Source: Bolinopsis microptera (lineage: Eukaryota; Ctenophora; Tentaculata; Lobata; Bolinopsidae). Taken from it: DNA of 60,000 nt. The DNA lies in contig NC_087082.1 in assembly GCF_026151205.1 (NCBI RefSeq), positions 18,137,401 to 18,197,400 of the forward strand, given 5' to 3'. A program made the position numbers and the translations under genes. Below the pieces are notes generated by a model, which searched no databases, was not told the DNA's origin, and was given only the letters and a program-made list of their open reading frames with translations. Shown piece by piece: positions 34,001-42,611 of this stretch. Each line of letters begins with the position of its first letter. Position 1 is the first letter of the stretch.

Positions 34001-37000
34001 ATAGACCGTCCTTCACAGCTAGTGAATCCTGTTCAATCCGTAAAACTCGTTACTCAGCCATGAATGGAGATTGTCCAGCAGTAATAAATTCATTTCAAGC
34101 CGATCACTAGTAAGCTGGAGCAGTGTTAGACCAATAAACCAGCGAGGTGGGGTAGCCGGGGAGTTAGTGTTGACATTATTTCAGGTATTGGGTTTAGTTA
34201 TGTTCACTATACTTCTAACCACTCAATCTTATTATGTAATCATTATGGGAAATATGCAATTAAATACAAACTCAGAAAGTGTGCATGATACATGTCAAAT
34301 TGTCAACTTACTAAAGATCATGTCATAAACATCTGGCTTATCAATGGACAAGGTCATTTGTTCCTGCCAAAATTCCTAGCCTGCACACAAGTGATTAGTT
34401 TATGAAGTGTCAGTCCGTTTTCATTCCATAACGTCTGGCCATGTAATTTGATTGCCCTTTCTAAACCGATTTGAATTCATTTTAGCCACCCTCTCGTGAG
34501 TAGATTACAGAGTTGCTACTGAGCCGATGTTCGCTGAGCTCCAATCCAGCTTGACATAATCAGTGAACACTCCGACTGTACAGAACTCATCTTAGTTGCT
34601 GTCGTTGATACCTTTTGCTTTGAAACGCTTCACTTTATCAACACTTTTTGCGTCAACTTTTAAAACTTTTAACAGCTTTCCAAGCTTTCTCCAGTTGAAC
34701 CCACTGCTAGGGTTTCGCTGGTAACTTTGCAACACGGAGTGACACAGCACCGAGCCGGGCTCACGTTTGATCCTACCTTTGTGGGGAGCATGCCAAGTTG
34801 GCTGGTACTATGATGGCTCTCTCATTATCACGCTGTTAGCCACTAGATATCATCATTGCTGATATCCCGCGCGCACCATACGTTTCTCTTCTCATTTCAC
34901 CCCCGTAAAAACCACAACACTATACCTGATCTTGTATCTAATTATTTAGCATAGGTTGACAAGCTGGTTGTGGTACATCTGTCGTCGGAAACGGAACGTA
35001 AGGTCTCTTTCAGGCCAGTTTAACAAGCCAGGAGTTGTGTTTAACTGAGTCAGAGTTTAACTTTATCCGCGGATCAGCTAATTGTTAAGGTACAGCCGGG
35101 GGGATACCACAAAATACTGCCCTCTCCTCTTATCAGTTCACTGCCAGACTGTATTTCTGTTTCGTCGTAATTGGATCATTCCACTGCTGCTGAGTATGAC
35201 GTTTCGTTGTCTTTTACCCGTGGTTTTCCTCCTCTCTAGAGGTGATTATCAAATCTTTCACACTTCATTAATTTTAACGAGATCTGTCCCTTTATGTGCA
35301 ATTCGTTTAGTTGCAATTGATATGGTTATTAACTTAGTTAATTAAGTTCGTTGAAGTTGAAGACTTACTTTCCTCTTTTATAAAGCCCCTGAAATATTTA
35401 AATGATCCCAGCCTAGCTCCACATAGAGTGACACAGCAATAAACCCCGAGCAAATACCCTTTTATTTCAGCCTGCCTCCTATCTTGTGAATCTAACGAAA
35501 TCCCTTTGGCGGACTGCACAGACTGCGAAGAAAAAGAGTTCAAGACTCAGATAGTCACGTACAGTCAGCCTGCTTGGAAGGAACATGTTAGAGCTTCGAC
35601 AGACACGACCAAGAAACCTGATTCACAACAGGTTTGCAATAATATAGTTTATCAGGATGATATATATACATATCACCGGAGACTCGCGGGCGGAACAAAA
35701 TATTGCACGCGCACGCGCGTGCAATATTTCATATGTCCCCGAGGGCGCTAGCCCGAGGAGGACATATTTTCGTATAGCACGGAGGGCCCATCGGGCCCGA
35801 GTGCTATACGATTTTTCCGCCCGCAGGTCGAGGTGATGTGGATTATATCCACCAGCGGGCGTATTACAGTTAATATATAATTTTATAAATAAACAATGGA
35901 GCTTGTATAAAAGTCAACTCTAGAAAAGGTCACCACTAATTGTTGTAACCATGGTAACACGTCACTTGTTCAATGTAAGCCAATCATAAAGGGGTGTGTC
36001 GTATATAGGGGCTGGAGATGCACTGCATTCCTGGGCCGTGGGAATAATGAATGTAATGTCAGTGACGATGAATATCAATAATATAGGGTGACCGATTATA
36101 GTGCTGATGTGTATTATTATATGTAGCGTGTTATAATAACTTTGATATAAATCAAAGTATCATGTCATCTGCTCACGAGCTGCATGACCCTACCGGACAC
36201 AAAAATAAAATGTATATATAGTCAGTGTAATAAGGAATTTCACAAGGAGACGATACAGAAACTGAAAATATTTTAGAGAACTCCGGGCTATATTGCTACT
36301 GGTCAAATTAAATGTCACTTGTTAACGGGCTATATCATGAGCGGGCTGTAAAGATATCGGGCCCTTTTACAGCGGGCTGGTGAGAGCCCGCTATGCGAAA
36401 AAGCGCACGCTGGTGGATATAAAACATGGCGCTTTTTTATTGCGTAAATCGGCTTTATTATGAAATTCCTGTGCTTTATTGTTCGACAAATAGTTCGACA
36501 ATGTATTTGTTCGCGTAGGTTATAGTTAAACACAAAGATATGCACAAATTATTGGGCTATATATTTCAGCTACACTCGACAATAATCGTCGGTACAACAA
36601 ATGTAGTGACACACGGGGGTGAGATCCCAGAAGAGGAAGATGCCACTACAGGAGAAGGTATCGAGACTGTTAAGCCTACAACTAAAGGATACACCACACA
36701 AGAGTGGAGGTCCACAGCTCAGGGCTCCACCACCAAGGTGATACCCATGACTACCAAGGTGGTACCCAAGGAGTATACGACTAGAGTCGTGTCAGGGTCT
36801 CCAACTGCAGGTGAAACTTCTACATACAATCAGATCACAACAAAGTTGATCAACTCGACGGAGGTCCGCCTTATATTGACAGAAGAGAAAAATACAATGG
36901 AACCAGAAAAAACTACTGAGCCGGCTCAAGGGACAGATGCAGCGCACAACTCGGCAATGTTTTCACCACTTTACACAGGTATCTTCGAGATTACACCGTC

Positions 37001-40000
37001 TGATGGTGCCACCACTGCACTGGTCTCGACTAAGAGTGAGAATGAGGTCTTCACTGAGGCTGAAATTGTCACAACTCAAGCTGTCACAACTCAAGCTGAG
37101 GTTGTAACTACTGATGCTGAAATTGTAACTACTCAAGCTGAAATTGTAACAACTCAAGCTGAAATTGTAACAACTCAAGCTGAAATTGTAACGACTGATG
37201 CTGAAATTGTCACTACCCAAGCTGAAATTGTAACGACTGATGCTGAAATTGTCACTACCCAAGCTGAAATTGTAACAACTGATGCTGAAATTGTCACTAC
37301 CCAAGCTGAAATTGTAACAACTGATGCTGAAATTGTCACAACTCAGGCTGAAATTGTCACAACTCAGGCTGAATTTGTAACAACTCAAGCTGAAATTGTA
37401 ACGACTGATGCTGAAGTCACTACCCAAGCTGAAATTGTAACAACTGATGCTGAAATTGTAACAACCCAAGTTGTAACAACTCAAGCGGAGTTTGTAACAA
37501 CTGATGCTGAAATTGTAACAGTAAAGGCCAGCGATTTAAAGTCTGTGAGTGTGAGTGCGAAAGTATCAGAATTTGCTACGAAAAGGCCAGCGTCTGCGTC
37601 AGATTCTCCCGACATCTTCAACTCTGCAATGATTTCTCCTCTTTATACAGGTCCCTTCGAAGTTACTCCTTCTAAAGGTCCAGCCACGGAAGTGGTAACG
37701 ACCGACAATGATGTTGCTACTGAGAAATCTACAACGGAAACTGAAATTGTCACAATAGAAGCTGAAACTGTAGCCACCGAGTCTGAAATTATAATAACTG
37801 AAGCTGTAACGACCGAGGCTGAGACTGCTACGACTGAACCTGGAGTAGTGATAACTAAAGCTAGAGTTTTCACAACTGAACTGATAACATCAGAGCCTGA
37901 TGTAGCTTCTACACCTGATAAAACAGAAGTTGTGGTCCTACCTGGGGATCCTAATGATAACGAGGGTGATCAGGATGATTGGGATGAAGAGGACAATGAC
38001 GTAGATAGTTCTAAAAGTGGTGAGTACATGATTTTCCCAGCCTTATCCGATTTGAAAAGGATTTATTCTAGATCTGAAAGGGTTCTAACAGTCTTGAAAA
38101 AAAAATGATGAGTTGAAATTAGGACAGGAGTTTCCAAATTATATAAGGCAAATAAAAATTCACCTTTATTGAACCATTTTAATTCAGCTGATCCAGAGTA
38201 CTGTATTGATCACGAGATCTGCTACAATGGCGGGGAGAGCGTCTGCGAGAACGGTGGCGATTTCCTTTACTGCATCTGTCAACATGGGTTTACAGGTATG
38301 CAGCGTTATAGTACTACTCTAGCAGCTATAATATGACAAATTCTCTAACTTTCATGCGTATTTGTTTTCCCTATTATAAGACAATGCTAAACTCTTAGAG
38401 TACCAAATGTGCACACAGCTATGCAGTGGGAACATTGATCTACCTGTAACGAATAAAAAGTATAAGACTTCAACAACATGTTGCCCTTTACCTTATTTAT
38501 CGCAGTTCATGTCATTTCTTTCAAACAAAAAAACCTCACCTAAAATTGTCTTGAAGCGTGATATATCACCACATATTGTCACAAGTACGGGCTTTTTCCT
38601 GTCTCAAATAATACACTTGTCGTCTGCAATTATTGATTTTATCCTGGCTCCGCATTGTTCACGCTTCTTTAAAATGGCGGCAAATATCTGGTTTGCAGAG
38701 ATTTACCGATAATAAACTGAAAAGTATCGACAGTGTCAGAATGACAACCCAAATTTAACAATGAATATAAATACTGTCAAAGAACAATGCCTTGTCAATA
38801 AATACCAATACTTCTACAATCTATCACAATAATTCTCACCGCCTCCCTGTCCTCCTTGTCAATAAATACCAATACTTCTACAATCTATCACAATAATTCT
38901 CACCGCCTCCCTGTCCTCCTTGTCAATAAATACCAATACTTCTACAATCTATCACAATAATTCTCACCGCCTCCCTGTCCTCCTTGTCAATAAATACCAA
39001 TACTTCTACAATCTATCACAATAATTCTCACCGCCTCCCTGTCCTCCTTGTCAATAAATACCAATACTTCTACAATCTATCACAATAATTCTCACCGCCT
39101 CCCTGTCCTCCTTGTCAATAAATACCAATACTTCTACAATCTATCACAATAACTCTCACCGCCTCCCTGTCCTCCTTGTCAATAAATACCAATACTTCTA
39201 CAATCTATCACAATAACTCTCACCGCCTCCCTGTCCTCCTTGTCAATAAATACCAATACTTCTACAATCTATCACAATAATTCTCACCGCCTCCCTGTCC
39301 TCCTTGTCAATAAATACCAATACTTCTACAATCTATCACAATAATTCTCACCGCCTCCCTGTCCTCCTTGTCAATAAATACCAATACTTCTACAATCTAT
39401 CACAATAATTCTCACCGCCTCCCTGTCCTCCTTGTCAATAAATACCAATACTTCTACAATCTATCACAATAATTCTCACCGCCTCCCTGTCCTCCTTGTC
39501 AATAAATACCAATACTTCTACAATCTATCACAATAATTCTCACCGCCTCCCTGTCCTCCTTGTCAATAAATACCAATACTTCTACAATCTATCACAATAA
39601 TTCTCACCGCCTCCCTGTCCTCAGGAACGTACTGTGAACAAGAAAGGTCCGTTGCTAAAGTAGACGATGTGCCCCGAGGACAAAGCAGTTTCTGGGACTG
39701 GAAACTCTCAAAATACATCATTGGGGGTCTGGGGGCCCTGACGGTTATCGGTCTGATCATGCTCACATGCATGGTAGTGGTCAGTAAGGGACTTTTACTT
39801 TTTTACCTTTTCGTGCACTTTTTCAAGCAAGTTTTGTGCATGATATTTAGTATTGATAGGTTAGATACTTTGCATGTGTTGGGGTGTGATGAGCGACACG
39901 TGTATTCTTGACAAGTCGTGACACTGACAGGAGAAAAGTTTCAATTTTGTAACACTTGATAAGGTTCTTTGAAACAGTATCCCGAAAAGTTATCTCCTTC

Positions 40001-42611
40001 AATGACATCATATTTTTAGCCCCTGATTCATTTATCTGAAGATTAAATTCCGGAAAATGGGGGAAAACAATCGTCATCAAGATATCATGAAGCTCATTTA
40101 GAGCGGGCTAGACACTCGTTCCAGACGTTCCAGACGTTCTGGACGTTTAGTAGTCGACGTCTCAATTTCCTAAAATTACATGAATTTAATTTATGGGTAT
40201 TTATGTGTCGTTATCTTTGATATAACAGGTACAACAGTAAATTATAGCCGTGGTCGATTCGATTAGTATTACTCTGCAGTGCTTATTGCTTTATTATTAA
40301 ATTATGAGCCAATAAAAACATAATCGACTCATCATGAGTACCGATAAATTTGCGGAAAATTTTAAAAGTTTGAGCCCTAAATTCTGCGTAATATGGACGC
40401 TCATATTAGCAGTAAAAACTTTGTGAGAAATTTTGTCTGATATAATTGTAAACGATTCCAAACGATTCCGATGTTAAGAATCACGGCCCTTTTTCTAACT
40501 GACCCCTCCCTCAGAAGTGCGTGAAGTCGGGAAAGGAGGACCGAAGAAGAATGGAGGACTACAATGCGGTGGGGATGGAAACGTTTATACCGCCTGCCCC
40601 CGTGGTGCAGACCACCTTGAGGGGTGCCGCCATGGACAGAGGCTCTTCTGATGTAATGGACGAGGTAAGCGCAGCAGCCTCTTTATAGGGCCCGTCAGCA
40701 GCCACTTTAGGGCTCGTCAGCAGCCATCTTTACAACCCTTTTGTTGGGTCTTGTCTTTGTTTTACATGTCCCCATCAGACCTAGCCTGGTTTTAAACAGA
40801 GTAGACTTTGTTTTTTATGTCATGTCTTCGTCCAGTCATCTTGAAATATCATAGTCCCGGTGGTTGTTATTTTTTTCGCCTTAATTTTTTAAAGTCTCGA
40901 TAAAGAGTCGAACTTTGTGTCCAGTGCGTTTGTTTATGGATTCTTCCCATTGATTGAATTTGACTTTAAGGTAACAGAGTCTAGTTAAGATTCCATTCCA
41001 ATGTCCAATCCTAGTAGAATTTTAGTTAAAACTATAAATTTGACTAGTTTTACGTGTCCCATTATTTTACCCGAGCATTCAATCGAATTTCGCCAGGGAA
41101 AGAGGCTCGTCTAGCGTCAGCGAAGTGGTATAGTTTATTGATGAATCGCTAACACTTATTCTTTTACCGGCTTCGCTGTCAAATTTTACTGCTTTCTTTC
41201 TTCGTTGACACCTCACAACTCCTTTTTCCGCGTCAAGGACCTAATTTCTGTTGACAGTTCATGGCTGATCACACTTTCAACACTCTTCTACTCCATGCTT
41301 GCTCTTTGACTCTTCTAATGATCATTAGCAAACATCCGGAAGGGCGGAAGTTTTAAATTTAAAACACAATGCAACATCAGCTAAATTTGGTGATTAACTC
41401 TGACTTCCGAGTATACAAGTTCTTGAGCTCCAGGCAGTCTGAGAAATAGAGAATATTGCAGAACACTTGCTATGATTCAGTTTCTCTTGACGCTAATGAG
41501 TGAATGTTAGCAACTTTACGCCAACTTAACAAGCCGACTAGTTGAGCTCATGTCTGGCAATTAGCACACCTCTCCCTTTCCCCTGAAGTAGATAAGAGAA
41601 CTCTACCAATCTAGGGGTGATGAAAATAGGCGTGTGTCCTGAGAGTTATTGGTAAGCATGCGGTGTTGAAAGTCTGATAGACAGTTCTTCTGGTCTAAAC
41701 TAAACGCTGTTTATCCTTTTATCTCAGCGTAATCTCCACTCATTATATGGCTGCTAATCTGGATTGCTGGTCTGATGGAAAATGGCAGAAACTTCTTTAT
41801 TGTTTTTTGCATGGTATTGGCTGCTAAACAGAAATTTGATGCGTCATATTTTTCATGCGAAGCATAAATTACCAACGTTTCAGAATGGAAAGCTTAAAAA
41901 TTCTGTAATTCTTAAAAAGGAGATAATGTGTCGCTTGAAGTTGAGAAAGATAAGAAAAATTCCATTTCATATTTTACGCTGAAAACTCGATAATAATTTT
42001 AAACCCATAAGCGTTGTTGGTACTCTCGAATTTCTTCCAGAGTATACGACACTAATGAAAACACGAAAATTAATATCCACTTGTCAAATAAATCATGCTG
42101 TTAAACTTAAATGAGTTACAAGATAAAACACACATATTACGGTTTTCAAACCTGCAACTACCTTCTCCAATTTCACCACTTTCTGCCAACTTTCAACTCA
42201 TCTAATTCAAACCCCTCCTCTCCCCAGAGAAGTGAAGAGGAGTTCCACCTGCACGAGTCTGACGATGAGTTGGGTGACAGCCCGGTTCAGATTCACCGGC
42301 TCCACAACTTCCCGGACCCGGAGGACGACGGACTCCTGCACCACGCTCCTACTCACCGACCCGGTCCCTCCCCAGACCACTACAAAGTTCCCACTCAAAA
42401 CAGGGAGTACATGAACATGAACAAACAGAAAGGCAACTTCAGTCCCTACATGAACGGACATAACGGCGACAAAATTGGCCCCTACATGAACGGGACGGCG
42501 AACACGTACAGTCACAAGTTAAACGACAAAAATAAGGACCAGTATGCTCACCTGAACCGGAGCTATTCCAAAAACGCCCAACCTCAACATAACTATCTCA
42601 ATCTTCCCTGA
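24896..42611 (+). CDS. Ten-exon mucin-like EGF single-pass membrane protein
   Basis: This is a gene-level entry. I joined ten exons whose phases agree throughout: 24896-25017, 30364-30502, 31947-32000, 32287-32419, 35471-35631, 36570-38019, 38188-38295, 39625-39773, 40515-40664, 42228-42611. The sum is 2850 nt, exactly 950 codons including TGA. Predicted order: signal peptide (1-23), a head with clustered Cys in exons 1-5 (to about 203), a Thr-rich stalk (about 204-686) with TTQAEIV/TTDAEIV repeats, one EGF domain (about 687-727), a linker, a transmembrane helix (about 753-772), and a cytoplasmic tail of about 177 residues rich in Tyr motifs. Type I topology. This is the plan of membrane mucins and EGF-family ligands or receptors, but I do not recognise an orthologue. 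The least certain join is the exon 8 donor. Confidence 0.78.
25803..25912. mobile_element. Small MITE related to the CCTTATCGGAC family
   Basis: It begins CCTTATCGGACATAATTGTC, with GGACATTAA inside, and ends with the approximate inverse (..TTAAGGTCCGTG.., ..AAAGTCCGG). It resembles the MITE of the lectin-Ig flanks, with a different core (AGCGTGAA hairpin). Confidence 0.5.
26333..26400 (+). repeat. Short tandem repeat upstream of SIX gene
   Basis: About three copies of CACCTACCGTAATATGCGTA plus TCACAT, located 230-300 bp upstream of the SIX gene TATA box. Confidence 0.8.
26565..26570 (+). promoter_or_regulatory. TATA box of SIX gene
   Basis: TATAAA 91 bp upstream of the ATG at 26661. The short 5' leader between them has no upstream ATG and no splice acceptor, which fits an intronless gene with its own promoter. 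Confidence 0.6.
26661..27431 (+). CDS. Divergent SIX-class homeobox gene, intronless
   Basis: Encodes 256 residues. Residues 1-120 are Pro/Ser-rich with no domain. Residues about 125-195 match the later part of a SIX domain: CLYDEGQYDDVLSYL, then the very typical QKYRLRKTNPLP (compare the family's DKYRIRRKYPLP). Residues about 197-256 are a homeodomain ending TGLSEKQIRNFFKNKRSR, aligned without gaps to the SIX homeodomain TGL..QV.NWFKNRR. DNA-contact Asn51 is kept, but Trp48 is Phe and Arg52 is Lys. The protein stops two residues after the homeodomain, whereas most SIX proteins have a tail. It is probably a nuclear transcription factor. It lies in intron 1 of the EGF/mucin gene on the same strand, with its own TATA and AATAAA signals, and may be a retrocopy or a fast-evolving duplicate. 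Confidence 0.82.
   Translation: MESLIYPTYQDYTTVDDLPDPVPVSPFYCSWSIPLSFDFSFPELELPSSCQYLVNSSPGLATIPALETFTGSVCQDSLPTLPKLTHFPDTLKVDISLPATTIHGPTPPPSPLPTPVPSPTGLSDQSVTAQCLYDEGQYDDVLSYLETTYFPSSDHSFLQNIYYCSLYELFKISSGKQHLIPSQKYRLRKTNPLPSSISAVKFKSNNQFDDKVKSLLLAVFKRERTPSQETIQMLTENTGLSEKQIRNFFKNKRSRG
27483..27488 (+). terminator. Polyadenylation signal of SIX gene
   Basis: AATAAA about 50 bp after the TGA, in a T/GT-rich context. Confidence 0.6.
30364..30502 (+). CDS. EGF/mucin gene exon 2
   Basis: The acceptor is CGTCTTCAG|G and the exon reads RIYRSDASRILGIEEIETES, then LDLFASCVARNDCLDLTTSL. I place the donor at TAT|GTATAA (phase 0), because the alternative GTATGT five bases earlier leaves exon 3 out of frame. 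No family recognised. Confidence 0.65.
30600..30935 (+). repeat. Degenerate tandem repeat in intron 2
   Basis: Units built from TTCTAACACAATCCTTATTT and CCTCATTATTCTGCTATAAT, about 50 bp each in the better half, and shorter CTAACACAATCTTGTTTTAA units before it. Noncoding. Confidence 0.75.
31768..31910 (+). promoter_or_regulatory. CACGTG array, 17-bp tandem repeat in intron 2
   Basis: Four near-perfect 17-bp units (GGTCACGTGGTAACCAT) plus degenerate ones give about seven CACGTG E-box cores within 140 bp, just upstream of exon 3. The unit also contains the palindromic GTAACCATGGTCAC, which resembles an RFX X-box. A regulatory role is inference. Confidence 0.55.
31947..32000 (+). CDS. EGF/mucin gene exon 3
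   Basis: An 18-codon exon, phase 0-0, encoding VVSFNIPGDYSSNSGDAG between CTCGACAG and GTGAGT. It is short, so support comes from phase agreement on both sides. Confidence 0.55.
32287..32419 (+). CDS. EGF/mucin gene exon 4
   Basis: Starts phase 0 after CCTCTCAG and ends phase 1 at ACG C|GTGAGT. It encodes YTGRLDVQCRSGHWLL and then GVCAQCDVRAHKPC, a Cys cluster continued by exon 5. Confidence 0.7.
32420..35470 (+). other. Intron 4 of EGF/mucin gene
   Basis: A 3.05-kb intron. The only structure I see is a 17-bp inverted repeat with a 5-nt loop at 32900-32938. No exon with matching phases was found. Confidence 0.5.
35471..35631 (+). CDS. EGF/mucin gene exon 5
   Basis: After TTTATTTCAG, phase 1. 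It encodes PCLLSCESNEIPLADCTDCE and a Thr/Lys-rich end (STDTTKKPDSQQ), finishing phase 0 at CAACAG|GTTTGC. The Cys spacing with exon 4 (C..C..CxxC..C..CxxC) suggests one small disulphide-rich module. Confidence 0.7.
35655..35850. repeat. Cloverleaf-like nested inverted repeats
   Basis: The outer stem is GCGGGCGGAA (35686-35695) with TTCCGCCCGC (35815-35824), extended outward by imperfect pairing (ATCACC with GGTGAT). Inside are three hairpins in a row: 35698-35712 with 35715-35729 (15 bp, perfect), 35731-35738 with 35760-35767 (8 bp, plus an inner GGGC/GCCC), and 35771-35780 with 35801-35810 (10 bp, with an inner GGGCCC/GGGCCC). No tRNA signatures or coding frame. It lies in intron 5. Confidence 0.85.
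35843..36444. repeat. Inverted-repeat-bounded structured block in intron 5
   Basis: TTATATCCACCAGCG (35843-35857) is repeated as its exact inverse at 36408-36422. Three hairpins lie at the right side: GCTGTAAA/TTTACAGC (36345/36366), AGCGGGCT/AGCCCGCT (36371/36385) and GCGAAAAAGCGC/GCGCTTTTTTATTGCG (36395/36429). With the cloverleaf it may be one non-autonomous element. Confidence 0.6.
36570..38019 (+). CDS. EGF/mucin gene exon 6: Thr-rich stalk
   Basis: A 483-codon exon, phase 0 after TATATTTCAG and phase 1 before GTGAGT. Thr is the dominant residue. The centre is made of 7-residue repeats (EIVTTQA/EIVTTDA), flanked by two copies of a SAMFSPLYTG / SAMISPLYTG segment followed by FE(I/V)TPS. 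The end is acidic (DNEGDQDDWDEEDNDVDSSK). Such Thr-rich tandem repeats are typical of O-glycosylated mucin stalks. An upstream in-frame ATG at 36540 is probably intronic. Confidence 0.8.
37062..37520 (+). repeat. 21-bp coding minisatellite in stalk exon
   Basis: About 20 units of GAAATTGTAACAACTCAAGC plus T and its GACTGATGCT variant, encoding the alternating TTQA/TTDA heptads. Unit number is likely polymorphic. Confidence 0.88.
38188..38295 (+). CDS. EGF/mucin gene exon 7: EGF domain
   Basis: A phase 1-1 exon of 36 codons: YCIDHEICYNGGESVCENGG then DFLYCICQHGFTG. The sixth Cys (TYCEQ) comes from exon 8. The C-x-C-x-x-G-F-x-G signature and six Cys make this a standard EGF-like domain. It lacks the Ca-binding DxDE start. 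Confidence 0.85.
38790..39621 (+). repeat. 64-bp minisatellite, 13 exact-length units, in intron 7
   Basis: Thirteen consecutive 64-bp units, almost identical (one T/C variant in ATAATTCT/ATAACTCT). Each contains TTCTCACCGCCTCCCTGTCC, a pyrimidine tract. The last unit runs straight into the AG that precedes exon 8, so the array ends at the functional 3' splice site. Confidence 0.95.
39625..39773 (+). CDS. EGF/mucin gene exon 8: EGF end, linker and transmembrane helix
   Basis: Begins phase 1 after GTCCTCAG. It encodes GTYCEQ, a polar linker with WDWKLSK, and the hydrophobic YIIGGLGALTVIGLIMLTCM. I chose the donor ATG|GTAGTG (phase 0) because exon 9 then reads in frame and begins with basic stop-transfer residues. 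The stronger-looking GTAAGG nine bases later leaves exon 9 out of frame. Confidence 0.72.
40515..40664 (+). CDS. EGF/mucin gene exon 9: juxtamembrane tail
   Basis: Phase 0-0, from CCCTCAG|AAG to GAG|GTAAGC. It encodes KCVKSGKEDRRRMEDYNAVG and METFIPPAPVVQTT. The basic cluster directly after the helix fits the cytoplasmic side. Confidence 0.78.
40665..42227 (+). other. Intron 9 of EGF/mucin gene
   Basis: A 1.56-kb intron. I see no repeat or exon in it. The acceptor is preceded by a long pyrimidine tract (CCCCTCCTCTCCCCAG). Confidence 0.6.
42228..42611 (+). CDS. EGF/mucin gene exon 10: Tyr-motif cytoplasmic tail
   Basis: Phase 0 after TCTCCCCAG, ending at TGA 42609-42611. It encodes RSEEEFHLHESDDELGDS, a His/Pro-rich middle, then a run of Tyr motifs: EYMNM, PYMNG, PYMNG, QYAHL, SYSKN and finally NYLNL. 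Y-x-N is the Grb2-type SH2 ligand and Y-x-x-M the PI3K p85 ligand. Both coincide in YMNM. Confidence 0.82.
   Translation, partial: RSEEEFHLHESDDELGDSPVQIHRLHNFPDPEDDGLLHHAPTHRPGPSPDHYKVPTQNREYMNMNKQKGNFSPYMNGHNGDKIGPYMNGTANTYSHKLNDKNKDQYAHLNRSYSKNAQPQHNYLNLP

Noticed and set aside
35655-35850. Terminal repeat of an integrated parvovirus-like genome
   Set aside because: Multi-arm palindromes resemble such termini, but no replication or capsid coding sequence lies nearby and the outer stem is only about 10 bp.
36540-36569. ATG at 36540 as the start of a separate mucin-like gene
   Set aside because: The ten codons contain a TATATTTCAG acceptor, and phase 0 there matches exon 5. The hydrophobic stretch is a poor signal peptide compared with exon 1 at 24896.
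36963-37484. 173-codon minus-strand frame rich in NFSL/SCY repeats
   Set aside because: Antisense shadow of the heptad minisatellite of the mucin-like stalk exon.
38790-39621. CRISPR-like regular repeat array
   Set aside because: The 64-bp units are contiguous with no spacers, in a eukaryotic intron: a minisatellite.
39774-39911. Extension of the transmembrane exon through its donor (KGLLLFYLFVHFF...)
   Set aside because: Hydrophobic but AT-rich intron readthrough ending at a stop. Using it would lose exons 9 and 10, which are clearly coding.
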